From: Candidatus Tayloriibacteriota bacterium
GTDB lineage: Bacteria; Patescibacteriota; Minisyncoccia; Phycocordibacterales; PALSA-1337
Assembly (NCBI GenBank): GCA_903893855.1
Contig: CAITNV010000030.1
Span: forward strand, 1 to 45,270
DNA length: 45,270 bases
Direction: 5' to 3'
Positions 22,051 through 28,779 of this stretch are shown here, piece after piece. The notes under the pieces were generated by a model that had not been told where the DNA came from, ran no database searches, and saw only the letters and a list, made by a program, of their open reading frames with translations. A program made the translations under genes and the position numbers. Within the stretch, counting starts at the first letter, position 1. Each line of letters begins with the position of its first letter.

Positions 22051-22599
22051 TTGATTATTGTGATGTTCCCATACATCCGAAGTATTGTCATCACCAAAGA
22101 AACTAAGCTTAATCGCGTATCATGGATCATTTGGAGCACGATTGGCATCATCAACCTCGCCGCATACATTTCAGCGGGAGAAAAAGGCACCATTTGGTTT
22201 GTCATTGCGGCCGCTATTAATCCAATCATCCTACTTCTTCTCTCACTGAAATTTGGCGAGAAACATTGGTATCCAATTGATACTGCATGCATCGTGCTTG
22301 CTGCGTTGTCTTTGCTACTATGGAGGATGACTGGCAATCCAATACTTGCTCTTGTCGCGGGTTTGGTAGCTGATTTCCTTGGCCTTGTTCCTACCTTTAT
22401 CAAAGTAATACGAAATCCGCATTCCGAGAACCTTGTAAGCTGGCTTATCGGACTATTAGCAGGCATATGTAATATTATCGCGGTTCAACCTTGGACATGG
22501 GCAAGTGGCATATACACGATATACATGGTGTCGCAATCCATTCTCGTGATCGTGCCGATCGTTAATGGACAACTTCTTCGCAAGACCACGCCTAAATAG
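22051..22599 (+). CDS. PQ-loop / SWEET-like membrane protein
   Basis: The protein is almost entirely transmembrane, with about six helices in this frame and a seventh if translation begins upstream. A segment MFPYIRSIVITKETKLNRVSWIIWS near the start resembles the PQ-loop repeat of SWEET/SemiSWEET transporters, and GLVPTFIKVIRNPHSENLVSWLIG is a second copy about 100 residues later. Such proteins move sugars or other small solutes by facilitated diffusion. The first canonical start in frame is TTG at 22051, which cuts into helix 1. An AGGAGG at 21992-21997 points instead to an ATC codon at 22003. Coordinates use the canonical codon; the true start is probably upstream. Confidence 0.65.
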   Translation: MIIVMFPYIRSIVITKETKLNRVSWIIWSTIGIINLAAYISAGEKGTIWFVIAAAINPIILLLLSLKFGEKHWYPIDTACIVLAALSLLLWRMTGNPILALVAGLVADFLGLVPTFIKVIRNPHSENLVSWLIGLLAGICNIIAVQPWTWASGIYTIYMVSQSILVIVPIVNGQLLRKTTPK

Positions 22600-22610
22600 C
22601 GGTGGTTTTT
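22585..22610 (+). terminator. Rho-independent terminator overlapping the stop codon
   Basis: ACCAC-GC (22585-22591) pairs with GC-GTGGT (22599-22606) with a one-base bulge, followed by TTTTTT. Confidence 0.75.
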
Positions 22611-22648
22611 TATTTTAAAAACATTAAGCACAAAAAATAAACCGCAAA

Positions 22649-23305
22649 CTATTTATTAAACACCACACTCTCCCCCTCCCCTACAATTTCGAACTTTCCA
22701 TCGACAATCTTTAGTGCAGAATTATCGTCGCATGCATAGAGCGGGAATGCGAAGTCGGCTCGATGCTTTTCGAGGACTTCTTTTGTGGCGTGAGAGAAAT
22801 ATTCGGAATTGAGATGTGGGAGGAAAAGGCAGTTTACAAATGCCAGTGGTTCTGAGAATTCTTCGAAGACTTCTTCGGGGTAAATGACATTGAGAAGTTC
22901 GACGGGGAGGAATTGCCCCACGACCATACTTCCAGCGCTTATGCCCATGTACACGCGAGTTTTCAAAAGTTCTGGTAGTGCTTTCTCGACGCCCGTTTCT
23001 CTCATGACCTTTACGAGATATTGTTCATTGCCTCCACCGAAAGTTATGAGGTCAGCGGCCTCCATTCGGGGCTTCCATACGCTCTCTGGTACGCCGGCGA
23101 TATCGAGGATGTCGATACATGCATAGCCTTGACGCTTGAAGTCATTGAGATTGTCGATGAGCCAACTTTTGTCGCCTTCCATGATGTTCGTGGCGGTTGG
23201 GATGAAAAGTACAGAAATATCTTGCGCGGGCTTGCCGACAAGTTCAAGGATGTTTTTGGCTATGGTTGCATTGGTGATGCCAGCGGAGGTGAGGAGGAGG
23301 GACAT
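22649..23305 (-). CDS. Peptidase E-like serine hydrolase (S51 / class I GATase-like)
   Basis: The nucleophile elbow GISAGSMVVG lies near residue 123, after LITFGGGNEQYLVKVMRETG, the typical S51 segment with GGGN. FLPHLNSEYF supplies the histidine, and an acidic residue follows in the ACDDNSALKI stretch. Peptidase E cleaves Asp-X dipeptides; cyanophycinase is the other well-known member. At 218 aa it has normal length for the family. A leaderless-type promoter lies directly before the ATG at 23305. Its substrate in this organism is not evident from the neighbours. Confidence 0.85.
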   Translation of the reverse strand: MSLLLTSAGITNATIAKNILELVGKPAQDISVLFIPTATNIMEGDKSWLIDNLNDFKRQGYACIDILDIAGVPESVWKPRMEAADLITFGGGNEQYLVKVMRETGVEKALPELLKTRVYMGISAGSMVVGQFLPVELLNVIYPEEVFEEFSEPLAFVNCLFLPHLNSEYFSHATKEVLEKHRADFAFPLYACDDNSALKIVDGKFEIVGEGESVVFNK

Positions 23306-23311
23306 GGTGGT

Positions 23312-23320
23312 AGTTTAGCA
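23312..23320 (-). promoter_or_regulatory. Extended -10 box, leaderless start of peptidase E gene
   Basis: TGCTAAACT on the - strand ends 6 bases before the ATG. Confidence 0.5.
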
Positions 23321-23409
23321 TGGATTTTAAAATCATTTTAGTAAATAGAAATTGACACTACTTCATAAAATATTTGTATTAAAAAACTCGAGTTGCCAAT
23401 TAAAAAAAA

Positions 23410-23418
23410 TGTTATAAT
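23410..23418 (+). promoter_or_regulatory. Extended -10 box, leaderless start of the methyltransferase
   Basis: TGTTATAAT ends 7 bases before the ATG pair at 23426-23431; no good -35 box is seen at 17 bases. Confidence 0.6.
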
Positions 23419-23425
23419 TCTAATA

Positions 23426-24535
23426 ATGATGACTACACAAAATAAAAAACTAAATAAAGTAAGTGTTGTGAGTCTTTTCTCTGATAAAAAAGATTCCAAG
23501 AAGGCTGCGGCTTTTAAAATGATTGATCTTTTTGCTGGGATTGGTGGTATACGGCTTGGATTTGAAAGCATCGGCGGAGAATGTGTATTTACTTCTGAAT
23601 GGGATGGACCTGCGCAGAAAACCTATCTTGCAAACTTCGAGGAAATGCCCTACGGAGATATTACCAAGATTGAACCACAAGATATTCCCTCTTTCGATGT
23701 TTTACTTGCAGGCTTCCCTTGTCAGCCCTTTTCTCAAGCCGGTAAAAAGCTTGGACTCGCTGACACGCGAGGTACCCTTTTCTTTGATATCGCGAAAATA
23801 GTTGAACATCATAAACCAACGGTAGTATTTCTTGAGAATGTTAAACGGTTTAAAAGTCACGATGGAGGCAGAACATTCGAGACGATCAAAAGTATTCTCG
23901 AAGGACTTGGCTATGAAATATACGCGCAAGTTCTCAACGCCAAGGACTTTGGTGTTCCTCAGAATAGAGAGAGGATTTATATCATTGGCTTTCTTGGAAA
24001 GACGAATTTCACTTTTCCAACACCTTCTGGTAAGAAGACTAAACTTGGAGACATTCTAGAGAAGAAAGTGGATCCAAAATATACGATATCAGATAAGCTC
24101 TGGGCTGGGCATCAACGAAGGAAAAAAGAGCACCGAGAGAAAGGTAATGGTTTCGGATATTCTATGTTTAATGAAAATTCGGAATACACGAGCACGATAT
24201 CAGCTCGTTATTATAAAGACGGTTCTGAAATTCTTATTGAACAGAAAGGTAAAAACCCTAGGAAATTAACGCCGAGAGAAGCGGCTCGATTGCAAGGATT
24301 CCCTGATGATTATGTTATATCTACGAGTGATAACCAAGCCTATAAACAATTTGGCAATAGTGTTGCGGTGCCGGTTATTAAGGCACTTGCGAAGGAGGTT
24401 GAGAAGGCGCTTAAACAACTTAAGAAGTCTACGGACAGCGATTCAAAATCAATTAATCTTGATGAAATTAAACAAGAAAGCGTAACGAAAGCAAGGAAAA
24501 GCGTTGCTTCAAAATTAGTAAGTGTCAGTCACTAG
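23426..24535 (+). CDS. DNA (cytosine-5) methyltransferase of a type II restriction system
   Basis: All C5-MTase motifs occur in order: FAGIGGIRLGFE (I), the PCQPFS loop with catalytic C99 (IV), FLENVK (VI), QNRERIYIIGF (VIII), a target region, LTPREAARLQGFPDDY (IX), and QFGNSVAVPV (X). It transfers a methyl group from SAM to cytosine in its recognition site and protects host DNA from the partner nuclease. The N terminus has about 30 extra residues with no known role. The ATG at 23426 is chosen because it follows an extended -10 box directly; the TTG at 23393 lies upstream of the promoter. The last 21 bases overlap the end of the convergent restriction gene. The target sequence cannot be read from the protein. 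Confidence 0.95.
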   Translation: MMTTQNKKLNKVSVVSLFSDKKDSKKAAAFKMIDLFAGIGGIRLGFESIGGECVFTSEWDGPAQKTYLANFEEMPYGDITKIEPQDIPSFDVLLAGFPCQPFSQAGKKLGLADTRGTLFFDIAKIVEHHKPTVVFLENVKRFKSHDGGRTFETIKSILEGLGYEIYAQVLNAKDFGVPQNRERIYIIGFLGKTNFTFPTPSGKKTKLGDILEKKVDPKYTISDKLWAGHQRRKKEHREKGNGFGYSMFNENSEYTSTISARYYKDGSEILIEQKGKNPRKLTPREAARLQGFPDDYVISTSDNQAYKQFGNSVAVPVIKALAKEVEKALKQLKKSTDSDSKSINLDEIKQESVTKARKSVASKLVSVSH

Positions 24536-25303
24536 AGAATCCCAATACTTATTATTTGCCCGCCATTGAGAATACGGTCTCACATTACCCTGATACATAC
24601 CACTATCGAAGAAAATATGCCCTTTTCTCACGCCATCAATCCAAGATTTAAAACTAATAGGTGCGCCAAAAACGATTTTTGAATATGCGCCAGTTTCATC
24701 CTTGAGACACTTAAACCAGCCTAGTTTATTAAATTTCTTTTCAACTCTCTCCTTCATCATTTCTGCACTCCATTCTGCAATAACTAGAATGTTCTTCTGC
24801 ATATTCTTTGGAACGATTTTGTCTTTATCGGGTCGGGTATCTTCTCGGTAAGAATAGACAGCAAAAATATTATCCTGATCATCCACCTTGAGTATTTGTC
24901 CAAAGGGACTAAACACGTTTATTTTTGGAGATGGTTTTCCAGACCATGAATATCTTTCCCCTTTCTTTAGGTTAGGTGCACCAAAAATCTCTAGGAATTG
25001 ATCGCGATCGATTCCATATTCTTCATCTTTGAATATATAGTAGCTTGCTGACCAGTCACCAAAGGTTGTTTTGCTTGTGGTGTCACTCTTCATTTCGAAA
25101 CCATAGAGGTCGGGTGCGTTATCGGCGTTGTGAGCAACACCCATCTGTGTCTCTAGCCAGTAACCGTCTTTGCCGTCGTGGCGTTTGTTTGAGGTTGAAA
25201 TATCGGGGATTTTGTCTTTGACATTTTTGTTGAAAAGCCTGACGATTTTTCTTTTTATCTCTTCAGTGTTGTTTGCGCCGCTTGGATTCTTGACATCAGT
25301 CAT
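24515..25303 (-). CDS. Type II restriction endonuclease (PD-(D/E)xK, ScrFI/LlaMI-like)
   Basis: A core GYWLETQMGVAHNADNAPDLYGFEMKS carries E, then PD and E-x-K in the spacing of a PD-(D/E)xK nuclease active site. The pattern WLE..MG...N..N.PDL.G.E.K is that of restriction enzymes of the ScrFI/LlaMI type, known to cut CCNGG-like sites. The specificity here is only a suggestion. It is convergent with the C5 methyltransferase, and the two genes overlap tail to tail by 21 bases. The ATG at 25303 (MTDVKNPSG) is favoured because upstream residues look random; ATG 25315 and GTG 25345 are alternatives. Confidence 0.8.
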   Translation of the reverse strand: MTDVKNPSGANNTEEIKRKIVRLFNKNVKDKIPDISTSNKRHDGKDGYWLETQMGVAHNADNAPDLYGFEMKSDTTSKTTFGDWSASYYIFKDEEYGIDRDQFLEIFGAPNLKKGERYSWSGKPSPKINVFSPFGQILKVDDQDNIFAVYSYREDTRPDKDKIVPKNMQKNILVIAEWSAEMMKERVEKKFNKLGWFKCLKDETGAYSKIVFGAPISFKSWIDGVRKGHIFFDSGMYQGNVRPYSQWRANNKYWDSLVTDTY

Positions 25304-25350
25304 AATGTGGTACATGGTAGCAGAAAAGGGGGGATAATGCCACACATAAG

Positions 25351-25372
25351 AAAAATTGAGCCCCTACTCAAT
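25351..25372 (-). terminator. Rho-independent terminator of the reverse transcriptase gene
   Basis: ATTGAG (25355-25360), CCCCTA, CTCAAT (25367-25372), followed on the - strand by TTTTTCTT. The 115 bases between it and the RT stop are A+T-rich and hold nothing else that I recognise. Confidence 0.55.
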
Positions 25373-25486
25373 AAAATTGATATTTAATAAAATCTTTCAT
25401 ATTTAAAAATATACAATTACGTGTTCGATATGTAATAACTTTTAATTAATAAACAGCTAGTATTAAGAAAATATCAAAATCCTTTA

Positions 25487-26812
25487 CTAAGAAGGTCTTT
25501 TCGAATTCTTTTTACTTTTTCGTATAAATTTTTCAAACTTTTTCTTTTGAGAAGTAATTCTTGATCCGATTGTCTGCATGGCGATAGCTGCGTTACTAAT
25601 ATACGAACTACCTATCTGCTTACGACCTGCCTTGTGCGACTTGTGTCTGTATCCACCTGTCTGTCTCAGCTGATACTTGCGAATCTTCTTGTCAGCCTTC
25701 TTGTACGACCTTTGTAGGGTCTTATCACGAAGTAACACTGCTTGCCCGTCGAATTTGAACCCGAGATAATCAACGTATCTTCTTCCAACAGGATTTTTGT
25801 CACCATCCTTTACATCTGTACACACGACACTCCCGTCAGCTTGTCGCTCGAATTTAACGAAGAAAGCTTTTTTGGCATTTATATCCAAAGCATATTTTTC
25901 TATCTCACTCTTAAGCGTAGATAGTACGGTATCCGCAACATCAGCCGGACACACAAGGACAATGTCATCGCTGTAGCGTCTATATAGAGCATTTGGAAAT
26001 GCGCTACGAATTGCAGAATCAAATGCCGACAGGTAGACGTTCGCTAACAGGCCACTCACAGGACTTCCTTGAGGAATACCTATCTCTGTTTTGTTCGTCT
26101 TAACTAGCTTCTTACCTGATTCGTACACAGCTTGCGGCAGAGATTTTCCTTTTCGTACATCTCGCACTATCCGCGGCGCAAGACGAGCGTATGCGCTGTT
26201 CCAAGCCTTGTCTTTGAGCACAAAACGAAACGCGGAAAGAGATCGAAAAACCTTGTATTCATTCGTTTTAAGCTCACCCACACCCAGCACCGCACATAGA
26301 CGTTCTTTAAGCGTCTTATGTTTCAGCGTGTCGAAAAACTTTGAAATATCAGCGACAATCGCCACGCAATCACCGTGTTGTTGAATATATTGAAATACCT
26401 CGCGGGCGAATTGAATATTACCTTTATTGCGAGTTCCATCATCGGCAATCTTACGATATGCAATGACGCTCTCCGCGCTTCCGTTTGCCGCTATAAATTC
26501 TTCGTATGCTCGACCCCAAACATAGGAATAGAATCCGTAAATATGAGCATCCAGGTGAGATGCGTACATTATAGGTCGAGGCTTGATGCTGCGATGAGCT
26601 ATTCCGGTTTCATTCTTCCGATAACGTACATCTTTCATTATGAACTTTAAAAATGGGAGGAACTGGTGGGCTGGTATATTCTCGATGGCACGTTTTACCA
26701 AAGCAAAATCCTGATCGTTATCTAGGTCCAACGACTTATCAAAATGCTGATATGTACGCTTCTTCTGCTTTGGTCTGAGCGAAGCACGCCATTGTGTATA
26801 GACATCATCCAT
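25487..26812 (-). CDS. Reverse transcriptase, probable defence type (DRT/unknown-group)
   Basis: RT motifs are clear: R-x-I in IKPRPIMYASHLDAHIYGFYSY, the first catalytic acid in AIVADISKFFDTLKH, the IPQGSPVSGLLANVYLSAFD block, YRRYSDDIVLV as the YxDD box (YSDD), and YVDYLGFKF after it. SVIAYRK and NIQFAREVFQYI resemble the SxAYR and NIxFAxE blocks of host-encoded defence RTs. No maturase or HNH domain is present, and the C terminus is basic (SQKKKFEKFIRKSKKNSKR), so it is not a group II intron protein. Length 441 aa. It lies between a restriction system and a Shedu gene, and the 500 bases upstream fold strongly. The RT class cannot be assigned by eye. Confidence 0.85.
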   Translation of the reverse strand: MDDVYTQWRASLRPKQKKRTYQHFDKSLDLDNDQDFALVKRAIENIPAHQFLPFLKFIMKDVRYRKNETGIAHRSIKPRPIMYASHLDAHIYGFYSYVWGRAYEEFIAANGSAESVIAYRKIADDGTRNKGNIQFAREVFQYIQQHGDCVAIVADISKFFDTLKHKTLKERLCAVLGVGELKTNEYKVFRSLSAFRFVLKDKAWNSAYARLAPRIVRDVRKGKSLPQAVYESGKKLVKTNKTEIGIPQGSPVSGLLANVYLSAFDSAIRSAFPNALYRRYSDDIVLVCPADVADTVLSTLKSEIEKYALDINAKKAFFVKFERQADGSVVCTDVKDGDKNPVGRRYVDYLGFKFDGQAVLLRDKTLQRSYKKADKKIRKYQLRQTGGYRHKSHKAGRKQIGSSYISNAAIAMQTIGSRITSQKKKFEKFIRKSKKNSKRPS

Positions 26813-27316
26813 ATTGTAGATGTGTAAAAGCCCTCGTCCTCAAGTGAGTTTCAGCATACTCATTGGACAAGGGCTCACAGAAAATCTGGGTTGTGCGCAC
26901 GACATGTGCCCGAAAGCACAAGGCTGATAATTAACATTGATATAATAATAACGTTGACACAAGAACACTTTATGTCCTATCTTGCCTTCACTATCATTAC
27001 ACTGTTGACCGCGATAACAGGCCGAAGCTTGCATATCGTGGCAAACGATTAGCCCAGTGCCCCTAGACATGGATAGCCGCACAGCCAAAGTCCATCCAAT
27101 ACCGAACACTGATTAAAAGATTGTCTCACAAAATTTGTAGAAATACAATATATAACGCCTCTTTTGATAAACTGAATAATGTTTGAGAAGAAACATCATC
27201 ATATTAGGACTTACGCAGAAATATTTACTCAAAGAAGGAACGATTGACGAGAAGCGAGAACTGGTGCCATCGTTTAAATGTAAACCATTACTTATTATAA
27301 GAGAGTAGTTTTAGTG
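26813..27316 (-). ncRNA. Candidate structured non-coding RNA upstream of the reverse transcriptase
   Basis: This 504-base gap is rich in inverted repeats. Nearest the RT, AGCCCTTGTCC (- strand, from 26875) pairs with GGACGAGGGCT (to 26829) in an 11-bp stem, inside which TGAGT/ACTCA (26845-26849, 26858-26862) pair, and TTTT follows. One pair is G-U on the - strand but a C-A mismatch on the + strand, which points to a - strand RNA. A TGTGC/GCACA hairpin lies near 26905-26920. Retrons and DRT2 systems keep their template RNA directly upstream of the RT, which is the model for this call. Boundaries and promoter are not determined. Confidence 0.45.
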
Positions 27317-28369
27317 TCATTGGAGTGATGAAAACATATTCGCTATTTCAGTTCCTCTCTGCAATAGGTCTTGATATGTAAGCACTTCTATACCATGAAG
27401 AGAATGATTCATCTTTCTTAATGCTTCTTTTTTATCTTTTTGCCAGTGTTCTTTGTTTCCTATCAAAATAAAGGCTCGAGGTTTAATTATCGAAACTTCT
27501 ATTCCGTACACCTTCATTATTTTTTCTTGTAATTCGTATCTGTAATGTTCGACGTCACAAAGATAATATACAACCTGTCCAAGTGCAGCATTTGTTTCAG
27601 GCGTCCATTTATATGCCCCAGGATGTGACGAGTCTGAGGTAATGACTTCATCCTCAGGCAATTTGATTTCGAGTATGTCGAGAAAGCCATCAACTGTTGG
27701 GAACAAATAGTCAGGCATACTACCTGAAAGGTTGATTTTTGTTTTTTCAAATGGATCAAGGTACTGGATACCAAAAATCCATGTGTGAGCGTAAATCCAT
27801 TTTTGCCAAGAATCTGGTCCTGTTGTCTCTGAATACTTTTTTGTCAATCTATTATTAAATTCATTAAGGACGGAAACTCTGTCTGCTTGAATTTGACCAA
27901 CCGCCAAGTGTGTAGCTAATTTTGGATTACTGTCTTTTAGGAGACTCCAAAAATCATCAGAATTATTGTTGGCAATCAATTGCCTCAACACCTCAGATTT
28001 ATTTTTGTCATCAACGATGATAACCTGATTTGCAGGAGCAGTTATATATTCTTGATCTCCTCTTTTTATACCAAGCTTTGCTATCTGGTCTCTGCCGTAT
28101 ATTGCGTCAAATAATTTCCTTGTGGACTCAGTGTTTAAATCAAGCTTTACACCTTCATGTAAATCAAGAGATATAAAACTTCTCTCAATAAGTTGTTCCC
28201 ACCCTTGACCTCTTTCTTTTTTAAACTTAACCAGAGTACCCCTTACTCCGCCACTATGAATCTGCGGTTTGAAGACTAAGGCGGTATCAGCTGTCTGAGT
28301 AAGAAGAACCCAGCTTGAATCAACTATTCCCTTTCCCACCGAATGAGTTTTGATCTTTTTTTCTTCCAT
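27317..28369 (-). CDS. sduA: Shedu-type defence nuclease (SduA, DUF4263)
   Basis: The C-terminal half matches the Shedu/DUF4263 nuclease domain: SWQKWIYAHTWIFGIQYL, then SMPDYLFPTVDGFLDILEIKLPED with D and E-x-K of a PD-(D/E)xK active site, a W..E...ALGQVVYYL helix, IKPRAFILIGNKEHW and a terminal TYQDLLQRG. The N-terminal about 170 residues are the variable sensor-like part. Single-gene Shedu systems defend against phages by nuclease activity. At 350 aa it is of usual size. Its neighbours, RT and restriction-modification genes, reinforce the role. Start ATG 28369 lies 9 bases after a TATAAT box. Confidence 0.85.
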   Translation of the reverse strand: MEEKKIKTHSVGKGIVDSSWVLLTQTADTALVFKPQIHSGGVRGTLVKFKKERGQGWEQLIERSFISLDLHEGVKLDLNTESTRKLFDAIYGRDQIAKLGIKRGDQEYITAPANQVIIVDDKNKSEVLRQLIANNNSDDFWSLLKDSNPKLATHLAVGQIQADRVSVLNEFNNRLTKKYSETTGPDSWQKWIYAHTWIFGIQYLDPFEKTKINLSGSMPDYLFPTVDGFLDILEIKLPEDEVITSDSSHPGAYKWTPETNAALGQVVYYLCDVEHYRYELQEKIMKVYGIEVSIIKPRAFILIGNKEHWQKDKKEALRKMNHSLHGIEVLTYQDLLQRGTEIANMFSSLQ

Positions 28370-28378
28370 TATTTACCA

Positions 28379-28384
28379 ATTATA
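28379..28384 (-). promoter_or_regulatory. -10 box of the Shedu gene
   Basis: TATAAT on the - strand, 9 bases before the ATG at 28369; the leader would be 2-3 bases. Confidence 0.45.
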
Positions 28385-28486
28385 ACTTCTGTACTGACAA
28401 AAGAGTGAAATCAGAATATTTAGACCTCGAGATCTCTAGGTACCAAAAATTGATTGCTGCAGTCCTCCCCATCGCCCTCGCCTCTC

Positions 28487-28604
28487 GCTTTGCCGTCGCA
28501 AAGCTCGGGCTGGGCACCGCCTCGCGGTTCGCTCTGGTGAGCTCACAACGCTCCGGCGTTCGATTCCAAGTCGCATTGCGCACTGGCGCAATGCTTCCCG
28601 CAGC
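28487..28604. repeat. GC-rich cluster of short palindromes next to tRNA-Gln
   Basis: In about 120 bases there are GCTTTGC-CGTC-GCAAAGC (28487-28504), ACCGC-CTC-GCGGT (28516-28528), the perfect palindrome GTGAGCTCAC (28537-28546) and GCATTGCGC-ACTG-GCGCAATGC (28573-28594). Between and after them lie 15 and 8 bases complementary to the neighbouring tRNA gene. The G+C content is well above that of flanking DNA and no convincing coding frame exists. The remaining bases from 28385 to 28486 show nothing that I can name. Confidence 0.6.
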
Positions 28605-28627
28605 GCTCAATCGCTACGCTCTTTCGC

Positions 28628-28701
28628 TGGCTGCGGGACTTGGAATCGAACCAAGATTCACGGCTTCAAAGGCCGCTGTACTACCATTATACGATCCCGC
28701 A
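28628..28701 (-). tRNA. trnQ: tRNA-Gln (anticodon TTG), CCA encoded
   Basis: The - strand folds as a cloverleaf: acceptor TGCGGGA/TCCCGCA, D arm with ATGGTAG, anticodon arm GCGGC-CTTTGAA-GCCGT with anticodon TTG, T arm CTTGG-TTCGATT-CCAAG, discriminator G, then CCA. G73 fits tRNA-Gln. Confidence 0.95.
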
Positions 28702-28779
28702 ATGTACGTATCGTAACCCGTAAATGGCTTAAGGACAAGTGCGAGCTTATACACGCTATTTTGTTATAGGCAATTCCAG

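Noticed and set aside
26840-27109. 89-codon frame on the - strand inside the region upstream of the RT
   Set aside because: It ends inside the 11-bp hairpin, is rich in Cys/Ser/Arg without motif, has no promoter or ribosome-binding site, and overlaps strong inverted repeats. Non-coding RNA explains the region better.
28628-28701. Integration site (att) of a mobile element at tRNA-Gln
   Set aside because: The only repeat of the tRNA 3' end is inverted and interrupted, no integrase gene is present, and no direct repeat was found at the other side of the defence island.
28405-28716. 103-codon + strand frame over the palindrome cluster and tRNA-Gln
   Set aside because: It runs antisense through the tRNA; the SGVRFQV and GIEPR segments are translations of T-arm sequence.
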